Part shown: positions 7,025 to 14,979 of the stretch, piece after piece
Position numbering within the stretch: the first letter of the stretch is position 1
Layout: each line of letters starts with the position of its first letter
Origin: Actinomadura montaniterrae
GTDB lineage: Bacteria; Actinomycetota; Actinomycetes; Streptosporangiales; Streptosporangiaceae
Length of the DNA stretch: 32,322 nucleotides
Assembly: GCF_008923365.1 (NCBI RefSeq)
Contig: NZ_WBMR01000101.1
Coordinates: 1 to 32,322 of the forward strand
Reading direction: 5' to 3'
Made by a program: the position numbers and the translations under genes
The notes under the pieces: generated by a model
Database searches by the model: none
Seen by the model: the letters and a program-made list of their open reading frames with translations, nothing else
What the model was told of the DNA's origin: nothing

Positions 7025-7914
7025 CAGGCCTCCACCCCGTTCTCGCGCGCGCCCGCGCGGTCACCGGGTTTGCCCAGGTAGGGGGAGCGGCCGAGGACGA
7101 CGATCCCGGCGACCATGGCGGCGAGCCCGATCGCCTCCAGCGCCAGGCTGCCCACCGACACCCGGAGCCGCTCCCCGAAGACGACGATGCTCAGCGCGAT
7201 GCCGGTGAGCGGCTCGGCCGCCGTCGTCGCGGGCAGCGAGATCCGCAGCGGCGCCGCGTCGAACGCGCTCTGCGAGAACAGCAGCGCGGTCGCCCCGATG
7301 AGCACCAGCGCGTAGGGCTGCCAGTCCTTGGCGGCCTGCCAGACGCCCTGGTCGAACAGCAGCAGGACGCTGCGGGTCAGCGCGTCCTGCAGCCCGTACA
7401 GCAGGCCCGCCGCGCAGGCCAGGGTGATCGCGCGGACCCGCAGGTCGCGGTGCTGGCCGGCGATCGTCAGCAGCCCGACCAGGCCGATCACCACCGCGCC
7501 GGCGATCCAGCGCGGCGACCAGGTGCTCGGCTCGCCGCCGCCGTGCGGCTCCCCGATCGTCAGGAACAGCGCGACGCCCGCGGTGAACAGCACCGCGCCC
7601 TGCCACTCCGCGCGGCCGAGCCGCTCCCGGTAGATCAGGTGCGCGGCCACCAGCGCGAAGATCAGGTTGCTCGCCAGCAGCGGCTCGACCTCGGCGATGT
7701 CGGCCATGTTCAGCGCGATCGCGAACAGCACCTGACCGATGATCATCGTGCCGATGCCGGCCAGCCAGAGCCGGCTGCGCAGCAGGTGCAGCAGCAGCCG
7801 GGGGTGCAGCATCTCCTCCAGCGGCTCCCGGTAGGCGGCATGCTGCTGGGCGACGAAGCCGAGTCCGGTGAACGCGGCCGCCACCACGGCGAAGATCATC
7901 CCGAGAAGGCTCAT
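7024..7914 (-). CDS. DMT-superfamily (EamA-like) transporter, first of a pair
   Basis: A 296-residue integral membrane protein of the drug/metabolite transporter superfamily. Hydrophobic helices run almost continuously, beginning MSLLGMIFAVVAAAFTGLG. A loop containing REPLEEMLHPR separates helices 1 and 2, and the remainder has the two-fold repeat expected of ten-helix members. The ATG at 7914 lacks a clear Shine-Dalgarno. It is the first gene of a two-gene unit and its stop overlaps the next start. Direction of transport and substrate cannot be told. A GC-rich stretch with hairpins separates it from the sigma-factor gene upstream on the same strand. Confidence 0.85.
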   Translation of the reverse strand: MSLLGMIFAVVAAAFTGLGFVAQQHAAYREPLEEMLHPRLLLHLLRSRLWLAGIGTMIIGQVLFAIALNMADIAEVEPLLASNLIFALVAAHLIYRERLGRAEWQGAVLFTAGVALFLTIGEPHGGGEPSTWSPRWIAGAVVIGLVGLLTIAGQHRDLRVRAITLACAAGLLYGLQDALTRSVLLLFDQGVWQAAKDWQPYALVLIGATALLFSQSAFDAAPLRISLPATTAAEPLTGIALSIVVFGERLRVSVGSLALEAIGLAAMVAGIVVLGRSPYLGKPGDRAGARENGVEA

Positions 7915-8008
7915 AGTGGTCGGGCGATCCGCGCCCGGCGCCTCCGGGCCGCGAAAGATCGCGATGACCCCCTACCCAGGCACGCCCCCCCGAATCGACC
8001 CCCGACCA

Positions 8009-8069
8009 GGGCGGACGGTCCGGGCCGCGGCCCCCCGGTCGGGGCGGACGGTCCGCCGCCGCGGCCCCC
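8009..8069. repeat. Imperfect 27-28-bp direct repeat
   Basis: Two nearly identical copies beginning GGGCGGACGGTCCG and ending CCGCGGCCCCC lie at 8009-8035 and 8042-8069 (period 33-34 bp). They are just downstream of the sigma-factor stop, and the second copy is part of the terminator hairpin. Confidence 0.7.
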
Positions 8070-8080
8070 GGCGGCGGACC
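8050..8080 (-). terminator. Terminator hairpin of the ECF41 sigma gene
   Basis: GGTCCGCCGCC (8050-8060) and GGCGGCGGACC (8070-8080) form a perfect 11-bp stem with a 9-nt loop, 7 nt beyond the sigma-factor stop. There is no T tract. Confidence 0.7.
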
Positions 8081-8087
8081 GCGTCTC

Positions 8088-8996
8088 TCAGCGGTGGTCG
8101 TCGATGTGAGTGAGCTTGTCCGGGTTGGTGACCGCGTAGATGCCGCGGATCCGGTCGCCCTCCGGATCGAGGTCGAGGACCATCACGCCGAACGGCGCGT
8201 CGCCGTTGTCGAACAGCACCGCGGACGGGTCGCCGTTGACGGTGCGGTACCGGACGTCCAGCGGCCACCGCTCCCGCCCGGTGCCGCCGGTGATCGTGCG
8301 GGCGACCCGGTCGGCGCCGTGGATCGGGCGCAGCGCCGCCGGGCGCGCCTTGCCGCCGCCGTCGGTCCACAGCGTCACGTCCGGCGCCAGCATCTCCATC
8401 AGTTCCTGGATGTCGCCGCCCAGCGCCGCCCGCAGGAACCGCTCCGTCACCTGCCGCTGCACCTTCGGGTCCGCCTGGTAGCGGGGACGGCGCGCGTGCA
8501 CGTGCTCGCGGGCCCGGTGCGCCAGCTGCCGGACGGCCGACGGGCTGCGGTCCAGGATCGCCGCGATCTCCGTGTGCGCGTACCCGAACACCTCGTGCAG
8601 CACGAACACGGCCCGCTCCAGCGGCGTCAGCGTCTCCAGCACGACCAGCAGCGCCATCGACACCGCCTCGGTCCGCTCCGCCGACTCCTCCGCGCCCGCG
8701 TCGCTGACCAGCGGCTCCGGCAGCCACGGCCCCACGTACGTCTCGCGGCGGCGGCTGATCACCGCCTGCCGCGCCAGGGCCGTGTTCACCGCGATCCGCA
8801 CCAGGTACGCCCGCGGGTTCTCGATCTCCTCCGCGCCGCCCGCGCCGTGCCGGGCCGCCCATGCCAGCCACGCGTCCTGCAGGACGTCCTCGGTGTCGGC
8901 GACGCTCCCGAGCATGTTGTAGACGACCGAGAACAGCAGCTCCCGGTGATCGGCGAACACCCGCGTCGCGGTGTCCTCAGCGGTGCCTTCGGGCAT
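8088..8996 (-). CDS. ECF41-type RNA polymerase sigma factor with SnoaL-like extension
   Basis: A 302-residue extracytoplasmic-function sigma factor. Region 2 (about 12-80) contains YNMLGSVADTEDVLQD, and region 4 (about 115-170) ends in the SPSAVRQLAHRAREH recognition helix. The C-terminal 125 residues form an NTF2/SnoaL-like domain. Three hallmarks of the ECF41 group are present: WLPEP in the linker (91-95), DGGGK (212-216) and NPDKL (291-295). In this group (which includes mycobacterial SigJ) the extension regulates activity in place of an anti-sigma factor. The ATG at 8996 has AGGAGGT upstream; an open frame to 9083 is not needed. It is divergent from a hemerythrin-MFS operon, a likely target. 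Confidence 0.93.
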   Translation of the reverse strand: MPEGTAEDTATRVFADHRELLFSVVYNMLGSVADTEDVLQDAWLAWAARHGAGGAEEIENPRAYLVRIAVNTALARQAVISRRRETYVGPWLPEPLVSDAGAEESAERTEAVSMALLVVLETLTPLERAVFVLHEVFGYAHTEIAAILDRSPSAVRQLAHRAREHVHARRPRYQADPKVQRQVTERFLRAALGGDIQELMEMLAPDVTLWTDGGGKARPAALRPIHGADRVARTITGGTGRERWPLDVRYRTVNGDPSAVLFDNGDAPFGVMVLDLDPEGDRIRGIYAVTNPDKLTHIDDHR

Positions 8997-9046
8997 GGGT
9001 CGACCTCCTGTGCGCTCACCCCCTAGAGGGGCCGCGCCCCCCGAAG

Positions 9047-9120
9047 TGTGACATCCGCCCGCGAACTGTGATGTGGACCTCATCCCGGCTGCCCGGTGTC
9101 ACACTCGCCGCCCCGGCGTC
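9047..9120. promoter_or_regulatory. Divergent ECF41-like promoter elements
   Basis: The ECF41 -35 motif TGTCACA occurs on each strand of this intergenic region: minus strand at 9053-9047 facing the sigma gene, and plus strand at 9097-9103 facing the hemerythrin gene. The plus copy is followed by CGTC (9117-9120), the expected -10 core, but only 13 nt away, which is shorter than usual for ECF promoters. The minus copy has no clean CGTC. Autoregulation and control of the operon are inferred. Confidence 0.5.
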
Positions 9121-9175
9121 CCTCTTTGCTCCCGAGACCGGGCCGAATCCCGGCACGACACAAGGGGGCCACCTC

Positions 9176-9838
9176 ATGAGCCGCACCACCGAACCGGGCA
9201 CGGGGACGCGATCCGTCCCGCCCGAGCGGATCGACGTCTCGTTCATGTACGCCGTCCACGACGCCTTCCAGCGCGACCTCGACCGGCTCATCGCCATGGC
9301 CGAGGCCGGGGACGTCCCCGGACCCGCGCTCCGCGCCGGCTGGGACCGCTTCAGCACGTTCGTGCACGTCCACCACACCGCCGAGGACACGCACCTGTGG
9401 CCCGTCCTGCGAGACAGGGTCGCCGACACCGCTGTCCTAGAGCAGATGGAGGACGAGCACAACGCCCTCGACGGCCTGCTGGACGGCGTCGAAGCGGCCA
9501 TCAACGCGTCCGCGCCCGCCGAGGTGCTCGCCGCGCGCGCGGCGGAACTCGCGCAGGGCCTCACCGCGCACTGCGACCACGAGGAGGAGCTGGCGCTGCC
9601 GCTCGTCCAGAAACTGCTGACGAAGAAGGAATGGGACGCGTTCGGCGCCGAGCAGCGCGACAAGCTCGGCATGAGCGGCGCCGCGACCTTCTTCCCCTGG
9701 CTGCTCGACGGCGCCGAGGACGAGACGCGCCGCAAGGTCCTCGGCGTCGTCCCGCCGCCCGTCCGCCTGCTGTACCGCGCCCTCTGGCGCCCCCGCTACG
9801 AACGCGCGCCCCGCTGGCAGATGCCGGCGAGCGCCTGA
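9176..9838 (+). CDS. Hemerythrin-like (HHE) domain protein
   Basis: A 220-residue protein with a hemerythrin-like four-helix bundle that normally holds a di-iron centre. Likely iron ligands include H28 (AVHDAF), the HVHHTAEDTH segment (64-73), H95 (EDEHNAL) and the HCDHEEE segment (132-138). Such proteins sense or handle oxygen, nitric oxide, peroxide or iron. The last 50 residues are Arg/Pro/Trp-rich, including PWLLDG and a basic tail. The ATG at 9176 follows AAGGGGG; an open frame upstream to 8861 is antisense to the sigma gene and not used. The MFS gene starts 14 nt later, so the two form an operon facing away from the ECF41 gene. Confidence 0.88.
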   Translation: MSRTTEPGTGTRSVPPERIDVSFMYAVHDAFQRDLDRLIAMAEAGDVPGPALRAGWDRFSTFVHVHHTAEDTHLWPVLRDRVADTAVLEQMEDEHNALDGLLDGVEAAINASAPAEVLAARAAELAQGLTAHCDHEEELALPLVQKLLTKKEWDAFGAEQRDKLGMSGAATFFPWLLDGAEDETRRKVLGVVPPPVRLLYRALWRPRYERAPRWQMPASA

Positions 9839-9852
9839 AACCGGAGATCACC

Positions 9853-11325
9853 ATGGCGACAACGGACGCCCGTCCGTCCTTCCTCGCGACCGGGCGCGGC
9901 AAGATCACGCTCACGCTGCTGTGCGCGATCGCCTTCCTGGACTTCATCGACGCCTCGATCGTCAACGTGGCGCTGCCCGCGATGCGCAAGGACCTGGACT
10001 TCTCCGTCCAGGACCTGCAGTGGGTGCCGTCCGGATACCTGCTCACCTACGGCGGGTTCATGCTGCTCGGCGGACGCCTCGCCGACCTGCTCGGCCGCCG
10101 CCGCATCGTCGTCGCCGGGACCGTCCTGTTCTCGCTGTCCTCGGTGACCGGCGGCCTCGCGCAGAGCTCGGGAATGCTGGTCGGCGCCCGGTTCGCGCAG
10201 GGCATCGGCGCGGCGCTGATGCTGCCCGGCACCCTGTCCATCCTCACCACGATGTTCAAGGAGGGCGGCGACCGCGGCAAGGCGCTCGGCGTGTGGGGCG
10301 GCGTCGCCGGCGGCGCGTCCGCCGCGGGCGTGCTGCTCGGCGGGCTGCTCACCGACGGCCCCGGCTGGCGCTGGGTGATGCTGGTGAACGTCCCGGTCTG
10401 CGTCATCGTGATCGCGGGGCTGTTCCTGCTGGTCGAGGGCGACCGGCGGAGCGCCCGCCTCGCGAACTTCGACGTGCTCGGCGCCGTCCTCGTCACCACC
10501 GGGATGCTGCTGCTCGTGTACACGATCGTCAAGGCGCCGGACGTCGGCTGGGGCGCGGCCCGCACCGTCGGCGGCCTCGCCGGCGCCGCGGTGATCCTGC
10601 TGGCGTTCCTGCTGAACGAGCAGCGCGGCCGCAACCCGCTGCTGCCCCTGTCGATCTTCCGGATCCGCGGGCTCGGCGCCGCCGACGTCGCGATGCTGGT
10701 GGCCGTCGCCGGGATCGGCTCGATGTTCTTCTTCCTCAGCCTCTACATGGAGAACGTCCTCGGCTACTCGCCGATGAAGACCGGCTCCGCCTACCTGCCG
10801 CTCTGCTTCGGCGTCGGCATCGCCGCCGGGATCTCGTCCCAGCTGCTCGCCCGGGTCGGCACCCGCCCGGTGATGGTCGCCGGGCTGCTGATCGCGGGCG
10901 GCGGCGTCTACTGGCTGTCCCGCATCCCGGTGGACGGCGCGTACCTCACCGACCTGCTGCCCGGCCTCATGATCGCCTCGCTCGGACTCGGCCTGGCGTT
11001 CGTGTCGATCACCACCGCCGCCAACGCCAACGTCGCTCCGGACAAGGCGGGCATCGCCGCCGCGCTGCTCAACGCCTCGCAGCAGCTCGGCGGCGCGCTC
11101 GGCCTCGCGATCTTCTCCGCGCTGGCCACCGCCCGCACCGAGGACCTCGTCGCCGACCGCAGGCCGATGCCGGACGCGCTGACCGGCGGGTTCTCCCGCG
11201 CGCTGCTCGCCTGCAGCATCTTCCTCGCCGCCGCCGCGGTCGTCGCGCTGCGGGCCGCCAACACCCGCGGCGAGGCGGAGCAGCCGCTGCAGGACGCGCC
11301 GTCCGAGCCCGTCCCGGTCAAGTAG
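9853..11325 (+). CDS. MFS drug-efflux transporter, DHA2 (14-TM) family
   Basis: A 490-residue proton-driven exporter of the DHA2/EmrB-QacA type. The first helix ends in the characteristic FLDFIDASIVNVALPAM. The loop 2-3 motif is GGRLADLLGRRR, and motif C follows in helix 5 (GVWGGVAGGASAAGVLLGG). About 14 hydrophobic helices follow, ending in a short acidic/Pro tail. The ATG has GGAG 6 nt upstream and lies 14 nt after the hemerythrin gene. Pairing with an oxidant/NO-sensing fold and an ECF41 sigma factor suggests stress-induced export of a toxic or redox-active compound; the substrate is unknown. The stop overlaps the convergent MFS gene by 8 nt. Confidence 0.9.
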   Translation: MATTDARPSFLATGRGKITLTLLCAIAFLDFIDASIVNVALPAMRKDLDFSVQDLQWVPSGYLLTYGGFMLLGGRLADLLGRRRIVVAGTVLFSLSSVTGGLAQSSGMLVGARFAQGIGAALMLPGTLSILTTMFKEGGDRGKALGVWGGVAGGASAAGVLLGGLLTDGPGWRWVMLVNVPVCVIVIAGLFLLVEGDRRSARLANFDVLGAVLVTTGMLLLVYTIVKAPDVGWGAARTVGGLAGAAVILLAFLLNEQRGRNPLLPLSIFRIRGLGAADVAMLVAVAGIGSMFFFLSLYMENVLGYSPMKTGSAYLPLCFGVGIAAGISSQLLARVGTRPVMVAGLLIAGGGVYWLSRIPVDGAYLTDLLPGLMIASLGLGLAFVSITTAANANVAPDKAGIAAALLNASQQLGGALGLAIFSALATARTEDLVADRRPMPDALTGGFSRALLACSIFLAAAAVVALRAANTRGEAEQPLQDAPSEPVPVK

Positions 11326-12607
11326 CGGCGGGCTCCCGCGCCTTCGGGGAGCGGATCAGGAAGGTCCCGGCCAGCACCACCAGGCCGGACAGCATCAGCA
11401 CGAACTGGGCCGGGACCATGCCGAGCGGGTGCCCGCCGGCCTCCTTCAGGAGGTCGGCGGCGCCGCCCGCCAGCAGCGCCGCCAGCGCCAGCCCGAACCG
11501 CAGCACCGCGTGGAACGCGGTGAGCGCCAGGTTCCGGTCCACCCCGCCGAGGCTCTCCTGCAGGTACGTGATCCCGCCGACCAGCGCGCTCGTCGCCGCC
11601 GCGCCGAACAGCACCGCCCCGGCGAACGACCACGACTTGGACGCCAGCCCGCCCATCGACGCGATCACCACGCCCTGCACGGCCGTCGCGACCCGGACCT
11701 GCGTCAGCAGGCTCCCCGTCTTGCGGTGCAGGAGCAGCAGCCCGATGATCGCCCCCACCCCGAAGCACACCACCAGCGCGCCGAACCCGATCTGCCCCGC
11801 GTTGATCACGCCCTTCACGAACACGACGCCCAGCGAGAACAGCGCGCCCAGGCCCAGCGCCACCACCGCGATCCCCGGCAGGACGCTCCGCACCACGCGC
11901 AGCTTCAGCGCGTTGACGAAGCCGTGCTTCTCGCCCGCCTCCCGCTCGTCCCGCTCCATCGCCAGCTTCTCGCCCGGCCCCGGCCCGAGGTCCGGGATCC
12001 CGCGCACCGCCAGCCACGACGCCAGATACGTCAGCGCGTCCAGCCAGAAAACCAGGACGTACCGCCAGTGGCCGCCCCACCCGGCCTGCTCCGATATCCA
12101 CAGGATCAGCCCGAACATCCCCGCGCCGAACGGGATCATCCCGTACGACGTCGCCATCGTGATGCCGTTCGCCAGCTCCAGCGTCCCGGTGTCGTGGTCG
12201 TTCTTCCCCTCCTCCCGGCCCTCCCCGATCAGGAACGGGACCGCCGCGTCCCGGGCCGGCAGGAACATCAGCCCCACCACTTCGATCATGAAGGCCCAGA
12301 AGTACACCCACCACAGCCCCGCCACCACCGGCAGCGCCACCGCCATCCCCACCCTGACCAGGTCGGACGTCAGCATCACGCTGCGCCGCCGCCACCGCGT
12401 CACGACCCGCGCGGCGACCGGCGCGCCCAGCGCGGACGGCAGCAGCCGCAGCACCAGCACCCCGCCCACCGCCGTCGTCGACCCGCTCAGCTCCAGGACG
12501 AAGTACATGAGCGCGAGCGTGCCCATCCAGTCGCCGAGCGCCGACACCGTCTGCCCGATGATCAGCCGCCGGAAGTCCGGCCGGGTCAGCCGCTCCTTGA
12601 CTGCCAT
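11318..12607 (-). CDS. MFS transporter (DHA3/MFS_3-like)
   Basis: A 429-residue major-facilitator protein with about 12 helices. The N terminus (RLTRPDFRRLIIGQTVSALG then DWMGTLAL) is typical of the macrolide-efflux/MFS_3-type branch. A long charged central loop (around EKLAMERDEREAGEKHG) separates the halves. The ATG at 12607 lies inside the last codons of the upstream glycosyltransferase (22-nt overlap, different frame), so expression is coupled. A frame open far upstream is glycine/arginine-rich and not real. The partnership suggests export of a glycosylated product or lipid, but that is inference. The 3' end overlaps the convergent DHA2 gene by 8 nt. Confidence 0.85.
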   Translation of the reverse strand: MAVKERLTRPDFRRLIIGQTVSALGDWMGTLALMYFVLELSGSTTAVGGVLVLRLLPSALGAPVAARVVTRWRRRSVMLTSDLVRVGMAVALPVVAGLWWVYFWAFMIEVVGLMFLPARDAAVPFLIGEGREEGKNDHDTGTLELANGITMATSYGMIPFGAGMFGLILWISEQAGWGGHWRYVLVFWLDALTYLASWLAVRGIPDLGPGPGEKLAMERDEREAGEKHGFVNALKLRVVRSVLPGIAVVALGLGALFSLGVVFVKGVINAGQIGFGALVVCFGVGAIIGLLLLHRKTGSLLTQVRVATAVQGVVIASMGGLASKSWSFAGAVLFGAAATSALVGGITYLQESLGGVDRNLALTAFHAVLRFGLALAALLAGGAADLLKEAGGHPLGMVPAQFVLMLSGLVVLAGTFLIRSPKAREPAAT

Positions 12608-13764
12608 ACGGGTTCCATCCACGGGATCCGGGGCCGGGGGGTGGGACGATCGCGGACCGGGCCGTCGTCCAGCAGCGCCGCGAGCCGCGCCGCGGCGGCG
12701 TCCCAGCTCCACCGCCCGCACGCCCACTCCCGCCCGGCCGCGCCCATCGCGGCCGCGCGTCCGGGCTCCGCCAGCAGCCGGTGCAGCGCGAGCGCCAGCT
12801 CGTCCGGCCCGGACGCGTCGACCAGCACGCCCGTCCGCCCGTCCACCAGGGCCTCCGGGCTGCCGCCCGACCTTCCGACCACCACCGGCACTCCCGCCGC
12901 CGACGCCTCCAGCACCGACAGCCCGAGCCCCTCGGTCTGGAGCCCGTGACGGTCGTCCCGGCACGGAAGCGTGAACACGTCCGCGGCCGCGTAGTAGTAC
13001 GGCAGGTCAGCCGGCGACACCGTCCCTGCCAGCGTGACCGTCCCGCCCGCCCCCCTCGCCAGCTCAACGAGCCGGTTCCGCATAGGCCCGTCCCCGACGA
13101 TCACCAAGCGCGCGTCCGGCCTTCTGCGAACCACGTCCCGCCAGGACTGCAGCAGCACATCGTGCCCCTTCCTGCGCACCAGCCGCCCCACGCTCAGCAC
13201 CACCGGCCCATCACCCAGCCCGTGCCGCCGCCGCACCCGCTCGCCATCCAGCCCAGGCCGGAACCGCCCCGTGTCGACCGCGCCCGCCATCTGCACCAGC
13301 CGAGCCCGGTCGCCGACCACCTCCCTCAGCCCCGGAAGCGTCCCCTTGCTGAGATAGGTGAGCACGTCGAACGACCGGGCTGCGTTCCGCAGCGCCGCCC
13401 GCGTCGGCGGCGCCCGAAACCACCCCAGCTCCTGCCCATGCGTCGACCCGACGATCCGCCCCACCCCCGCGGCCCTTACCAGCGGCGCGTACAGCCCGAA
13501 CGGCGCCACGGCCGTGATCCAAACCGCGTCGACCCCGTACTTGGCGACGAGCCGCCGCACCCCCCGGACCAGCAGGTATCCCCGCCTTCGCACGACCGGG
13601 AAGTCCACCCCCGCATCGAAGCCCGCCGCCCCCGCCCGCGCCGGCGCGACGACCACCACCCGGTCGGCGGGCAGCCGCCGCACCAGCTCCCACGTGAACG
13701 TCTGGACCCCGCCCGGCTCCGGGGGAAAGTGCCCACTGAGCACCAGAGTCCGAGGTATCTCCAT
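12586..13764 (-). CDS. GT4-family glycosyltransferase (PimB-like)
   Basis: A 392-residue GT-B glycosyltransferase of family GT4, similar in layout to mycobacterial phosphatidylinositol-mannoside mannosyltransferases. The N-terminal acceptor domain starts TLVLSGHFPPEPGGVQTF (glycine-rich loop). The C-terminal donor domain has VLSVGRLVRRKGHDVLL and the EX7E-type motif (TEGLGLSVLEASAAGVPVV) that binds the nucleotide-sugar. Peripheral membrane location is expected. ATG at 13764 is chosen because homologous proteins begin just before this glycine loop; the ribosome site is weak. It is the first gene of a coupled pair with an MFS transporter. Its leader is extremely G-rich on the coding strand. The exact sugar and acceptor are unknown. 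Confidence 0.87.
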   Translation of the reverse strand: MEIPRTLVLSGHFPPEPGGVQTFTWELVRRLPADRVVVVAPARAGAAGFDAGVDFPVVRRRGYLLVRGVRRLVAKYGVDAVWITAVAPFGLYAPLVRAAGVGRIVGSTHGQELGWFRAPPTRAALRNAARSFDVLTYLSKGTLPGLREVVGDRARLVQMAGAVDTGRFRPGLDGERVRRRHGLGDGPVVLSVGRLVRRKGHDVLLQSWRDVVRRRPDARLVIVGDGPMRNRLVELARGAGGTVTLAGTVSPADLPYYYAAADVFTLPCRDDRHGLQTEGLGLSVLEASAAGVPVVVGRSGGSPEALVDGRTGVLVDASGPDELALALHRLLAEPGRAAAMGAAGREWACGRWSWDAAAARLAALLDDGPVRDRPTPRPRIPWMEPVWQSRSG

Positions 13765-14130
13765 GCGATCCCAACTGCCCGCCCAGCGCCCCCCCAACCG
13801 ACCCCATCCCCCAAACCCACCGCCACGTCACCGCAAACCGCTAGCCCATGGGCGCCGAACGTCGCCCGCTCCCAGCCCTGGCCTGTGCGAACTCCCCGGG
13901 GTCCACCAACAAGCCGCCCTACATGGCGACCACCTACCGACCATCACCGAGCCCACAATCGCTTCCCACGCTCTCGAGGCAGCCCGCCCGCACCGGCTCC
14001 CAGCGCCGCCCCTGCGCCGAACCGGACGCCGTAATCCTCCCCCTAACCATTGGCAGGACCATGTCCGTCGAAACGTTGGCGACGACTACACAACCAAGAG
14101 CCCAAATGACTCCAGTCGACGGCCGCTATC
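13765..14130. other. Gene-poor gap; G-rich leader with quadruplex motif
   Basis: No convincing gene is visible. Next to the glycosyltransferase start, minus-strand 13818-13789 has four G tracts (3, 5, 4 and 7 Gs) with loops of 3, 2 and 6 nt, a G-quadruplex pattern that would lie in the mRNA leader or promoter. From about 14,050 onward GC drops, marking the edge of the lower-GC ESX cassette. I see no terminator or promoter I can defend here. Confidence 0.5.
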
Positions 14131-14976
14131 CTAGTCAATAGAGTCTTCTGGCGGGCGGTTCGGGGTTTGATTGGACGAGCCGCGTCCTGTCGTACGGGCA
14201 ATGCAGAACACGATTATCAATGCTACGCCTGCCATGGGCGGAAGCAGCGCTGAAAAGTCAGTGGTACTCTCGTCTCCGCGCCTTTCCAGTACACGTCGGG
14301 CATTTCCTGGGATGGTGAGATAAGAACGCAGATCGGCCGCGCTGCCCCGCGGTTCCGACGCCCAGACGATAAACAGATAGTGCCCGATGGCTTCACCAAT
14401 GGCGGCGCTTCTCTCGTTGGCAGGCGAATAGTGCCGCTCTCTACGCAATGGCCTGATGAAACCTAGTGATGAACGAGTCAGGTCGGAGTTCAACTTGGTC
14501 GTCCACTCTTGGTCCTGCAGATTAACGATAGCGACATTGACCACAAGCGTTCCGCTCGAATCGCCGTACTCGCCGCGAACGACTTGACTGCACTTGCTTC
14601 TGTGTAGAAGTTGCCGAACGTCGTCGCCCCAGAAAGCGCTGGAACAGTTCTTGTCGGAGCGAAGACCTTCAAGGGTTAGCGAGTCGCCGCTTTTCGTCGG
14701 CTCAAGTCTGCGGCCTGCGCCACCGAAAATCTCCCGCTTGGTCAACGGTCTCGAATCGGAACTGCGACTTTGGATCCCCGGATTGGTTCCAGAAGGTACA
14801 GCTGAATAGCTGCCGGAAAAGACTGCGAAGTCATCCTGGGCAAGCGATCCGGGAAGACCGAAGGAAAGCACACCTTGATCATCTGCGAAACGAAAAGCCC
14901 ATGGGCCGATCAGCAAGCTGGCGATGAGCGCCAGCAGGATGATGTTCCATCGCCCGCCGGGGACCAGTCTTTTCAT
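14131..14976 (-). CDS. Two-pass membrane protein of the ESX cassette (281 aa)
   Basis: Unrecognised family. It has a membrane helix at 11-28 and another at 243-261, enclosing a domain of about 210 residues that should lie outside the membrane. This domain has two cysteines (C111 and C129) suited to a disulfide, and then a beta-rich stretch (GTLVVNVAIVNLQD). The C-terminal tail is short, polar and cytoplasmic. It is the last gene of the run, 3 nt after the upstream WXG gene, with no Shine-Dalgarno, so it is probably translated by coupling. GC is visibly low for this genome (mid-50s percent by eye). Topology and position suggest an accessory envelope component or partner of the secreted WXG protein. 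Confidence 0.75.
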   Translation of the reverse strand: MKRLVPGGRWNIILLALIASLLIGPWAFRFADDQGVLSFGLPGSLAQDDFAVFSGSYSAVPSGTNPGIQSRSSDSRPLTKREIFGGAGRRLEPTKSGDSLTLEGLRSDKNCSSAFWGDDVRQLLHRSKCSQVVRGEYGDSSGTLVVNVAIVNLQDQEWTTKLNSDLTRSSLGFIRPLRRERHYSPANERSAAIGEAIGHYLFIVWASEPRGSAADLRSYLTIPGNARRVLERRGDESTTDFSALLPPMAGVALIIVFCIARTTGRGSSNQTPNRPPEDSID

Positions 14977-14979
14977 CGG

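Noticed and set aside
9921..12974. Open frame of 1017 codons on the plus strand
   Set aside because: Arginine/proline-rich translation that runs out of frame through the DHA2 gene and antisense to two other genes; typical high-GC shadow frame.
10908..13067. Open frame of 719 codons on the minus strand
   Set aside because: Low-complexity Gly/Arg/Ala translation overlapping clearly conserved MFS and glycosyltransferase genes in other frames.
13848..14141. 97-codon plus-strand frame in the gap before the ESX cassette
   Set aside because: No ribosome site, no recognisable fold, poor third-position bias; overlaps the end of the membrane-protein gene.
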